Shown: positions 1 through 5,145 of the stretch, piece by piece
Position numbering within the stretch: position 1 is the first letter of the stretch
How the letters are laid out: every line of letters begins with the position of its first letter
Assembly: GCA_020444775.1 (NCBI GenBank)
Contig: JAGRHX010000327.1
Location: 1 to 5,145 of the forward strand
Direction of reading: 5' to 3'
Length of the DNA: 5,145 nt
Origin: Gammaproteobacteria bacterium
GTDB lineage: Bacteria; Pseudomonadota; Gammaproteobacteria; HK1
The notes under the pieces: generated by a model
Told to the model about the DNA's origin: nothing
Databases searched by the model: none
What the model saw: the letters and a program-made list of their open reading frames with translations, nothing else
Program-made: the position numbers and the translations under genes

Positions 1-591
1 TACTACGACGAGGTGTTCAGCATCCCACCCATGCTCGATGCGATCCGCGCGCACCCGCCGGTCGATGGGGTTATCGTCGGCTGTTTCGACGACACGGGCG
101 TCGACGCCGCTCGATCGATGATCGACGCGCCGGTCATCGGTATCTGTCAGGCCGCGATGCAGACCGCGGCCGTGATCGCCAACAGCTTCTCGGTGGTCAC
201 GACCCTGGCGCGCTCGGTGCCCGCGCTCGAGCATCTTGCCGACCGCTACGGCTATTCTCGTCAGTGCCGTGGCGTCTGGGCGTCGGAGGTGCCGGTGCTG
301 GCCCTGGAGGATCCGGCGAGCGACGCCTTGCAGAAGGTACGCGCACAGATCGAGGCGACTCTCGCCCACGACCGTTGCGAGGCAATCGTGCTCGGCTGTG
401 GTGGCATGTCGGACCTGGCGATGCGGCTGACCGCGGACTACGGCGTCCCGGTCATCGAAGGCGTGACCTGTGCGGTCAAGATCCTCGAGGGGCTCGCGGC
501 CATCGGCCACAAGACCGCCAAGCGCGGCGGCTACGCGACACCGCGGGCGAAGCAGTACACCGGTCGATTCGAGTCCTACTCACCGGGCTGA
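1..591 (+). CDS. Hydantoin / Asp-Glu racemase family protein, 5'-truncated by window edge
   Basis: The reading frame is open from the first base; 196 residues are visible before the TGA at 589-591. Family members are usually about 240 residues, so some 40-50 N-terminal residues lie outside the window. A GTG at 13 is in frame, but it sits inside a conserved stretch (YYDEVFSIPPML) and is unlikely to be the start. The two catalytic-type cysteines of cofactor-independent racemases are present: Cys28 (visible numbering) in VGCFDDTG and Cys133 in VLGCGGM. FSVVTT and the C-terminal VIEGV...KRGGYATP block are also typical of hydantoin racemases. Known family members are cytoplasmic and epimerise 5-substituted hydantoins or acidic amino acids by proton exchange between the two cysteines. 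The gene converges on the amidohydrolase, with 51 bp between their stop codons. Its promoter is not visible. Family assignment is firm; the true substrate (hydantoin, allantoin-like or amino acid) is not. Confidence 0.88.
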   Translation, partial: YYDEVFSIPPMLDAIRAHPPVDGVIVGCFDDTGVDAARSMIDAPVIGICQAAMQTAAVIANSFSVVTTLARSVPALEHLADRYGYSRQCRGVWASEVPVLALEDPASDALQKVRAQIEATLAHDRCEAIVLGCGGMSDLAMRLTADYGVPVIEGVTCAVKILEGLAAIGHKTAKRGGYATPRAKQYTGRFESYSPG

Positions 592-642
592 CATCATCCC
601 GCGTGCCGCGTGCCGTTTCGCTCGAGCGCGCGCTGACGACCC
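592..642. other. Convergent intergenic gap with GC-rich inverted repeat and short tandem repeat
   Basis: This 51-bp gap separates the stop codons of the racemase (+) and amidohydrolase (-). It holds a 7-bp tandem repeat, CGCGTGC twice at 600-613. It also holds the left arm (624-632, GAGCGCGCG) of an interrupted inverted repeat whose right arm (648-658) lies inside the amidohydrolase 3' end: 4 bp and 5 bp of pairing split by a 2-nt bulge, with a loop of about 15 nt. No T-run follows on either strand, so a standard intrinsic terminator is not supported. Termination here could be Rho-dependent or use this weak GC-rich stem. Confidence 0.35.
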
Positions 643-2181
643 TCAGACGCGCGAGCTCGGCTTGTAGAAGGGCTGATGCTGCGCCGGGTCGAAGTAATCG
701 GCATAGAACTGCTTGACGTGCGGTAACAGCGCCTTGGACAGCTCACGTCGCTCGACCTCGTCATCGGACAGCGCCGATTGCAGCTCCTCGTGCAGCGCCT
801 TCAAGGCCCCGGCCTGGTCGACCTTGGTGAACACCCCGTCGCGATAGATGATCTCACCATCGCACATCACCATGCGCACGCCCTCGCTCTTGGCACGTTG
901 CACCACCGCGTCGACGAGCGACGTGTTCTCGTCCAGATAGGGATACGAGATCTGGCGCCAGTCGATGAGTGACAGGTCCGCGCCCTTGCCGACCTCGAGC
1001 GTGCCCAGGCTGTCGCGGTAGGGCGTGGTCCTGGCGCCGCCCACCGTCGCCATACGCAGGACCTGCGGCGTGGTCGGGACCTGGTCGTCCATGCCGGGCA
1101 CACGATGCGCGCGCAGCACCATACGCATCTCCTGAAGCATGTCGCGATCGTCGTTGATACCCGCCTCGTCCAGACCGATCGCGGTGTTCACCCCCTGGCG
1201 CTCGAACTCGTTCAAGGCGGCGACCCCGGAACGTAGCCGGAAGTTCGACGAGCAGTTGTGGCAGACGCACACGCCGGTCTGGGCGATGCGATCGATATCG
1301 CTCTGGTTGAGCCAGACACCGTGGCCCAGCGTGAGCCGCGGGGTCAGCATGTCGAAACGGTCCAGATATTCCAGCGCGGTGCAGTCACCGCGACGACGCG
1401 CGTACTCCTTCTGGTACGCCGTCTCCACCAGATGCATGTGCATCGGCGCATCGAAGCGGCTCGATGCATCCGACAGCGCGCGCAGCGCCTGGTCCGAGCA
1501 CCAGTGCAGGTTGGCCGGCGCAAGCTGGATCTTTGTGCGTGACTTGTTGTGGTGTCGCGCGTGCAGATGCTCGAACATGCCCATCGCATCGTCCAGCCCC
1601 ATCTGGAAGCGCTCGAACCAGCGCTTCATGGGGTCACGCAGCTGGGTCGGCAGCGAGGCTACGAATGCCTCGTCGGCCTGGTACACCAGGCGATTCTGAT
1701 CGCGGACCGCAAAGCAGTACGAGACCCGCATACCGATGTCCTCGTAGGCCTTGATCACCTGCTCGGCATAGCCCTCGACCTCGTCGACCTTGCCCGGCAT
1801 CCAGCCATGGATGTGCTGCACCGTGGTGATGCCGGAGGCGATCATCTCGAAGGCCGAGTACAGCGTGTCCAGATACAGATTGAGATTGCGCGCGACCATG
1901 CGGGTCACGAACCAGAGCTCGAGCGGCATGTCGGGTGAGCCGAGCTGCACGGGGGTGAGACCGACGTGATGGTGACCGTTGACGAAACCGGGCAGCAGGA
2001 TCTCCTCACCCGAGCCGATCACCGGCACGGTGGGGTAGCGTCGCTTGAGATCCTCGTAGCGGCCCACGGCGGCAATCACGCCGTCCTCCTGCAGGACCGC
2101 GCCGTCCGCGATCTCCTCCACCCGGTCACGATCGATAGCGCGTGTGATCATCGCGCGGCTTCGAATCAACGAAGTGCTCAT
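643..2181 (-). CDS. Metal-dependent amidohydrolase (cytosine deaminase / TrzN / AtzB-like aminohydrolase)
   Basis: This 512-residue cytoplasmic enzyme belongs to the amidohydrolase superfamily, the branch of chlorohydrolases and deaminases acting on N-heterocycles. An N-terminal beta-sandwich strand region (about 1-63, with DGAVLQEDGVIAAVG) leads into the TIM barrel. The visible metal and catalytic set is: H70 and H72 in GFVNGHHHVGL (the HxH pair), H250 and E253 in MHMHLVET, H287 in LTLGHGVW, and D338 in GLDEAGINDD. The sandwich closes at about 391-450 (LGTLEVGKGADLSLID), followed by a helical tail of some 60 residues. Residues 304-313 read VCVCHNCSSN where relatives often have an HxPxSN motif. 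The ATG is supported by AGAGGA four bases upstream. The gene is last in the operon, 53 nt after the ATPase gene, so it probably acts on the imported compound. The single-metal deaminase-type site suggests hydrolytic loss of ammonia, an amine or another leaving group. It is not of the dihydropyrimidinase/hydantoinase type, since no carbamylated-lysine motif is seen. The substrate is unknown. Confidence 0.9.
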   Translation of the reverse strand: MSTSLIRSRAMITRAIDRDRVEEIADGAVLQEDGVIAAVGRYEDLKRRYPTVPVIGSGEEILLPGFVNGHHHVGLTPVQLGSPDMPLELWFVTRMVARNLNLYLDTLYSAFEMIASGITTVQHIHGWMPGKVDEVEGYAEQVIKAYEDIGMRVSYCFAVRDQNRLVYQADEAFVASLPTQLRDPMKRWFERFQMGLDDAMGMFEHLHARHHNKSRTKIQLAPANLHWCSDQALRALSDASSRFDAPMHMHLVETAYQKEYARRRGDCTALEYLDRFDMLTPRLTLGHGVWLNQSDIDRIAQTGVCVCHNCSSNFRLRSGVAALNEFERQGVNTAIGLDEAGINDDRDMLQEMRMVLRAHRVPGMDDQVPTTPQVLRMATVGGARTTPYRDSLGTLEVGKGADLSLIDWRQISYPYLDENTSLVDAVVQRAKSEGVRMVMCDGEIIYRDGVFTKVDQAGALKALHEELQSALSDDEVERRELSKALLPHVKQFYADYFDPAQHQPFYKPSSRV

Positions 2182-2234
2182 GGTGTCCTCTTCTTGCGAA
2201 TGATGTTCGAGCTCGAGGATGGGCAGGGCACGGC
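2182..2234 (-). other. 53-nt intergenic spacer with a perfect 10-bp palindrome
   Basis: This is the only sizeable gap in the minus-strand gene run, between the ATPase stop and the amidohydrolase start. It contains TCGAGCTCGA (2207-2216), a perfect 10-bp palindrome, and the amidohydrolase ribosome binding site. I see no convincing -35/-10 pair and no T-rich terminator, so read-through from the transporter genes is the simplest reading. A secondary promoter or an mRNA processing site cannot be excluded. Confidence 0.35.
2186..2191 (-). promoter_or_regulatory. Ribosome binding site of the amidohydrolase gene
   Basis: On the minus strand AGAGGA lies four bases upstream of the ATG at 2181. It is a close match to a Shine-Dalgarno sequence at a slightly short spacing. 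It supports this start over the internal Met11. Confidence 0.6.
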
Positions 2235-3059
2235 TCAGGAGGCGTGCGCGAGCCCCTCCTGCTCGAGAAAAGCACGGTCGACCTCGTCCTGCAGCAGCGT
2301 GGTCAGCTGCTTACGCAGCGCTTCACTGGCCGGTGTGAAGGGGTCACGTGGCCTCGGCATGTCGATGGGGACGATCTGCTTGATGCGGCCCGGGCGCGCG
2401 GTGAACACGCAGACCCGGTCGGCAAGCGCCACCGCCTCGTCGATGTGATGGGTCACGAACAGCACCGAGGCGCCGCTGTCGCGCCACACATCGAGCAGGA
2501 ACTCCTGCATCTTCTGACGGGTCTGCACATCCAGCGCCGCGAACGGCTCGTCCATCAGCAGCACCTTGGGTCGCATCGCCAGGGCGCGGGCCACCGCCAC
2601 CCGTTGACGCATGCCGCCAGAGAGCTCGTCCGGGCGCTTGGCCGCCGCCTCGGCGAGCCCGACCCGTTTGAGTGTATCCAGCGCCACGTCGCGTGCGGTG
2701 GCGACGCTGTCGCCGCGAATCTTCAGGCCGAAGGCGACGTTGTCCAGCACCGAGAGCCAGGGAAACAGCGAGGTCTCCTGGAAAATGAGACTGCGGTCCG
2801 GCGATGGCGTGGTAACGGGTGCGCCGAAGTAGCTGACCCGGCCCTCGGTCTGTTGCTCCAGTCCCGCGATCAGATAGAGCAGGGTGCTCTTGCCACAGCC
2901 CGAGGGTCCGAGCAGCACGACGAATTCGCCCGGCTCGACCGACAGCTCTATGCAGCTCAGGGCCTCGTGGGCTCGGGGTGTTCCCGCGGCCCAGGTCTTG
3001 CCCACGCCCTCACAATGCACCGCAAGCGAGGATCGATCGAAGCTCTCGTCACAGTCCAC
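2235..3059 (-). CDS. ABC transporter ATP-binding protein (NitT/TauT, SsuB/TauB-like)
   Basis: This 274-residue protein is the cytoplasmic ATPase that powers the importer; two copies would dock on the permease dimer. All nucleotide-binding motifs are intact: Walker A GPSGCGKST (51-59), Q-loop Q94 in FQETSLFPW, signature LSGGMRQRVAVARAL (146-160), Walker B VLLMDEP (166-172) with catalytic E171, D-loop ALD (175-177) and H-loop H204 in VTHH. The FPWLSV segment after the Q-loop is typical of the nitrate/taurine/sulfonate importer ATPases. The chosen GTG start at 3059 overlaps the permease gene by 11 nt. A G-rich stretch (minus strand, 3066-3070) lies about six bases upstream. There is no upstream ATG in frame, and the next GTG (codon 14) would cut into the first beta strand. 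The overlap points to translational coupling. Function is certain as an ABC ATPase; the substrate is set by the partner proteins and is unknown. Confidence 0.93.
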   Translation of the reverse strand: MDCDESFDRSSLAVHCEGVGKTWAAGTPRAHEALSCIELSVEPGEFVVLLGPSGCGKSTLLYLIAGLEQQTEGRVSYFGAPVTTPSPDRSLIFQETSLFPWLSVLDNVAFGLKIRGDSVATARDVALDTLKRVGLAEAAAKRPDELSGGMRQRVAVARALAMRPKVLLMDEPFAALDVQTRQKMQEFLLDVWRDSGASVLFVTHHIDEAVALADRVCVFTARPGRIKQIVPIDMPRPRDPFTPASEALRKQLTTLLQDEVDRAFLEQEGLAHAS

Positions 3060-3996
3060 GTAGCACCCCCGCGGGATCGTTGACCCAGAACAGGACCCGA
3101 CGCTGGAGCTGGCGCATCAGCAGATCGGTGGTGTAGCCGAGCAGACCGATCAGCGCGATACAGAAGAACACCAGCGATGGATTGAAGGTGTTGCGCGCGA
3201 GCATGATGACCTGTCCCAGGCCATAGCCGACGCCGGTCGATTCGGCGATCAGCACCACCATCCAGGCGCCGAACAGATTCAGCCGCAGGATCATGAACAC
3301 GCCGGGCAGAATGGCGGGTACGATCACATGCCGGTAGATCTGCGCCTTGCTCGCGCCCATGGTGCGCGCCACGTTGATGAGGTTTCGGTTGACGCCATCG
3401 ATGTGGTTGATGGTGGCTATGGTCATGTGGAAGAACAGCGCGATCACGACCATGAAGATGGCCGGACCGTTGCCGATGCCGAACAAGAAGATCGCAACCG
3501 GCAGCCAGGCGATTGGCGAGACGGGCGAGAGCAAGGTCACGGTCGGCAGGGTCAGCCGTTCCACGGCCACCCAGTATCGGATCGAAACACCGACCGTCAA
3601 TGCGAGGGCCGAGGCGATGAAGATCCCGGCGAAGACCCGCATGCCCGATGACAGGACGGTGATACCGACCGCCTCCCACGGTGTCGGTCCGGCGCTGGCG
3701 GATACCCCGATCTGCCAGCGTTGCGCGGTGTTGAAGAACTTGGCCTGATCGGCGAAGTCACCGAGGAACACATGCGGTGGCGGCAGCAGCTTGGGATCGG
3801 CAAGGCCGACCGCCCAGAGTATCTCCCACAGCAACGCGAAGCTGCCGACGGAGAGAAGCGTCCAGCCGAACCTGGACAATAGGGTTTGCACACCCGGCGG
3901 TAGCAGGCGCAGGCGGGCGACCGACGGCATGACCATGCCGTCGGCGCCGGCACCACTACCTCCGGCCTTCAGTTCGGCGCGTGAGGTGCTGGCCAT
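3049..3996 (-). CDS. ABC transporter permease (NitT/TauT, SsuC/TauC-like)
   Basis: This 315-residue inner-membrane protein should form the translocation channel as a homodimer. A cytoplasmic N-terminal tail of about 43 residues precedes roughly six hydrophobic segments (about 45-65, 118-138, 155-175, 177-198, 231-252 and 274-292). The binding-protein-dependent transport domain is marked by the EAA-type coupling loop ARTMGASKAQIYRHVIVPA (210-228), ending in ILPG; this is where the ATPase docks. LLPPPHVF after the first helix matches the LPxPxxV motif of SsuC/TauC permeases. The stretch between helices 1 and 2 (about 82-117) looks longer than in SsuC and carries NTAQRWQIGVSASAGPTPWE, possibly a periplasmic loop touching the binding protein. 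The ATG at 3996 follows the binding-protein stop after four bases (TGA-gacc-ATG), which suggests re-initiation by the same ribosomes. Met21 and Met23 are weaker alternative starts. Confidence 0.92.
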   Translation of the reverse strand: MASTSRAELKAGGSGAGADGMVMPSVARLRLLPPGVQTLLSRFGWTLLSVGSFALLWEILWAVGLADPKLLPPPHVFLGDFADQAKFFNTAQRWQIGVSASAGPTPWEAVGITVLSSGMRVFAGIFIASALALTVGVSIRYWVAVERLTLPTVTLLSPVSPIAWLPVAIFLFGIGNGPAIFMVVIALFFHMTIATINHIDGVNRNLINVARTMGASKAQIYRHVIVPAILPGVFMILRLNLFGAWMVVLIAESTGVGYGLGQVIMLARNTFNPSLVFFCIALIGLLGYTTDLLMRQLQRRVLFWVNDPAGVLRGL

Positions 3997-4000
3997 GGTC

Positions 4001-5071
4001 TCACGCTGCCTTGTACTTGAGCTGCGCGTGGAGCTCGGGATTCTCGGCTATCACCTCCTCCAGTGGTGTCCAGTCGATGGCGGCACGATCGGGCTTCTTC
4101 TTGATGTAGCCCATCTCCACCAGGCTGTCGGTCCTGTCCAGGATGAACTGGGTCTGATCGCGCGCATCCACCACCGCGGGCTGCTTGGCTTTCGCGATCT
4201 TCGCGTTGGCCATGGAGGTCTTGTAGTAGGTGCCGACCAGCTTCTCCAGCGTTCCATCGGGATCGGTCTCGGAGATGGACTGCGCCTTCATCATGCCCTT
4301 GATCAGGGCCTTCAGGCCGGCTCGGTTGTCGCTCAGCAAGGGGGCGCGCGCGGCCAGCACGCAATCGGTATAGCCCTTGCCATAGATGTCGGTGCCGTCG
4401 GAGAGCATCACCGAGCCCGGCACGTCGTTGAGCAGGGCCGTGCCGTACGGCTCGATGGTGCAGATCCAGTCGACCGCGCCGGCCTTGAAGGCCTCGACCG
4501 CCTCAGGTGTCGAGCCCATATAACGCACCTTCACGTCCTTGAAGCTGACGCCGTTCTTCTTCAGCCAGTCGTAGGGCATGACTTCCAAGGTGTCGAGCTG
4601 GAAGGTGGCAAGCGTCTTGCCCTTGAGCTTCTCGGCGCTGTCCAACCCCGGCCGCGCGACGATCACGCAGCCCTCGATACCACCGCCGGCGACGACCTTG
4701 ACCGGTGCGCCTGCATCGTAGAGCGCCATGAAGCTCGTGTATGGCATCAAACCGACATCGACCTTGCCGATGCCGAGGAAGGTCACCTGCTCGGCGAACG
4801 TGGGCGTGTTGACGAACTCCAGCGTCAGACCGTCATCCTTCGCGGTCTGCATCGCGTGGGTGAGAAAGATGTTGAGGTTGCAAAAGCCCGTGCCATGGGT
4901 GGAGGTGATTGTGTTGCCCGCGGCGAGCGCGCCGGGACCGAGCAGCCCCGGACCCAAGGCCATCACCAGGGTGCCGGCGGCGCCGCCACCTACACCTTTG
5001 AGCAGCGTGCGTCGGTTCAGCTTGAGGCGCTCGAGCGCGTGCACATGCTCGTTTCCAAATCTATCGCACAT
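4001..5071 (-). CDS. Tat-exported ABC transporter substrate-binding protein (NMT1/SsuA-like)
   Basis: This 356-residue periplasmic protein captures the substrate for the importer. The start is set at the ATG at 5071, with AGGAG nine bases upstream. The frame extends to a TTG at 5131 with no Shine-Dalgarno sequence; an ATG at 5113 has a weaker GGGAG. The N-terminus is a Tat signal: LNRRTLLKG (RR at 20-21), a hydrophobic core to about 45, and a likely cleavage site after ALA (48-50). The mature part has features of the NMT1/THI5-like and SsuA fold: LTLEFVNTPTFAEQVTFLGIGKVDVGLMPY (82-111), the ligand-cleft-type GGGIEGCVIVA (129-139), LKGKTLAT (149-156) and a second lobe from about 160. Relatives bind nitrate, taurine, alkanesulfonates, thiamine pyrimidines or riboflavin. 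The amidohydrolase neighbour makes an N-heterocycle or similar compound plausible, by inference only. The mature protein has four cysteines (64, 135, 204, 237), more than I would expect for a periplasmic binding protein. Confidence 0.9.
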   Translation of the reverse strand: MCDRFGNEHVHALERLKLNRRTLLKGVGGGAAGTLVMALGPGLLGPGALAAGNTITSTHGTGFCNLNIFLTHAMQTAKDDGLTLEFVNTPTFAEQVTFLGIGKVDVGLMPYTSFMALYDAGAPVKVVAGGGIEGCVIVARPGLDSAEKLKGKTLATFQLDTLEVMPYDWLKKNGVSFKDVKVRYMGSTPEAVEAFKAGAVDWICTIEPYGTALLNDVPGSVMLSDGTDIYGKGYTDCVLAARAPLLSDNRAGLKALIKGMMKAQSISETDPDGTLEKLVGTYYKTSMANAKIAKAKQPAVVDARDQTQFILDRTDSLVEMGYIKKKPDRAAIDWTPLEEVIAENPELHAQLKYKAA

Positions 5072-5080
5072 ACCTGAGGA

Positions 5081-5086
5081 CTCCTC
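5081..5086 (-). promoter_or_regulatory. Ribosome binding site that decides the binding-protein start
   Basis: The minus strand reads GAGGAG here, nine bases upstream of the ATG at 5071. It is the strongest Shine-Dalgarno match near any candidate start of the binding protein. It also lies inside a short inverted repeat, GAGGACTCCTC on the plus strand (5076-5086), that could form a 4-bp stem with a 3-nt loop. Such a small stem is marginal. Confidence 0.6.
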
Positions 5087-5091
5087 GTGAT

Positions 5092-5101
5092 TGCGATCGC
5101 A
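5092..5101. promoter_or_regulatory. Perfect 10-bp palindrome in the operon leader, possible operator
   Basis: TGCGATCGCA is fully self-complementary and sits 21-30 bases upstream of the binding-protein ATG. A dimeric regulator could bind such a site, but it may be chance in GC-rich DNA. No regulator gene is visible in the window to pair it with. Confidence 0.25.
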
Positions 5102-5114
5102 CGGAGTCCGCATC

Positions 5115-5144
5115 GACCATCTCCCGCGCAAGGTCGGGATGGTC
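5115..5144 (-). promoter_or_regulatory. Imperfect inverted repeat upstream of the operon
   Basis: GACCATC (5115-5121) pairs with GATGGTC (5138-5144) over 7 bp. The pairing continues as CCG (5124-5126) with CGG (5135-5137) after a 2-nt bulge, leaving an 8-nt loop. It lies about 43 nt upstream of the binding-protein start, just inside the window edge. It could be an operator, a 5' leader hairpin, or the terminator of an upstream gene without a T-tract. The element may be cut off by the window. Confidence 0.35.
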
Positions 5145-5145
5145 T

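Larger units (their letters stand above)
643..5071 (-). other. Predicted four-gene operon: binding protein, permease, ATPase, amidohydrolase
   Basis: Four genes on the same strand have junctions of +4 nt, an 11-nt overlap and +53 nt, and no internal terminator is visible. Co-transcription is therefore likely, with the promoter upstream of 5071 and partly outside the window. No clear -35/-10 pair is seen in the 74 visible upstream bases. The order importer first, enzyme last is common in catabolic or salvage operons. Confidence 0.75.

Noticed and set aside
13..15. GTG at 13 as the racemase start
   Set aside because: The frame is open to base 1 and the residues before and after the GTG belong to a conserved family block, so the gene is cut by the window edge.
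1139..1699. 186-codon plus-strand open frame opposite the amidohydrolase
   Set aside because: It is antisense to the catalytic barrel of the amidohydrolase and rich in Ser and Arg; no domain or ribosome binding site supports it.
2207..2216. Palindrome TCGAGCTCGA as a terminator between ATPase and amidohydrolase
   Set aside because: A gapless 10-bp palindrome leaves almost no stem once a loop is formed, and no T-run follows.
2244..3083. 279-codon plus-strand open frame opposite the ATPase
   Set aside because: It mirrors the ATPase gene exactly, has low-complexity charged composition and no family motif; the opposite strand carries a full set of ABC motifs.
2957..3679. 240-codon minus-strand frame overlapping the permease in another frame
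   Set aside because: It is an out-of-frame reading of the permease gene with Arg/His-rich composition; the permease frame has membrane helices and the EAA loop.
3791..5077. 428-codon plus-strand open frame opposite the binding protein and permease start
   Set aside because: It lies antisense to the well-supported binding protein, is rich in His, Gly, Arg and Asp without any recognisable domain, and is expected as a shadow in GC-rich DNA with biased third codon positions.
5129..5131. TTG start giving a 376-residue binding protein
   Set aside because: It has no Shine-Dalgarno sequence, places the RR pair unusually far from the N-terminus, and the added residues are not signal-like; the ATG at 5071 has a good ribosome binding site.

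Overview
The window reads as a compact, high-GC (by eye roughly 60-65 % G+C) bacterial chromosomal segment. Codon use, Tat-type export and the style of the ABC transporter suggest a Gram-negative bacterium, most likely a member of the Pseudomonadota. No marker gene is present, so the genus cannot be named. I see no rRNA, tRNA, CRISPR array, insertion sequence or phage gene.

Layout. At the left edge (1-591, + strand) lies the 3' part of a hydantoin / Asp-Glu racemase family gene, cut by the window edge. It converges on four minus-strand genes that read right to left as one likely operon: a Tat-exported periplasmic substrate-binding protein of the NMT1/SsuA-like class (4001-5071), an inner-membrane permease (3049-3996), an ATPase (2235-3059) and a metal-dependent amidohydrolase of the cytosine deaminase / TrzN / AtzB-like class (643-2181). 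Junctions are tight: a 4-nt gap between binding protein and permease, an 11-nt overlap between permease and ATPase, and a 53-nt gap before the amidohydrolase. The 74 bases upstream of the binding-protein start contain an imperfect stem-loop, a perfect 10-bp palindrome and a Shine-Dalgarno sequence.

How the genes fit together. The three transporter genes form a complete NitT/TauT-type importer (binding protein, permease, ATPase). The amidohydrolase probably acts on the imported compound or its product, with loss of ammonia, an amine or another leaving group from an N-heterocycle or amidine-like carbon. The racemase, on the opposite strand, would fit a chiral ring compound such as a 5-substituted hydantoin, or an amino-acid-like product. 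The simplest reading is an uptake-and-breakdown module for a small nitrogen-rich organic compound. The substrate cannot be read from the sequence. No classical hydantoinase, carbamoylase or regulator is visible here, though they could lie beyond either edge.
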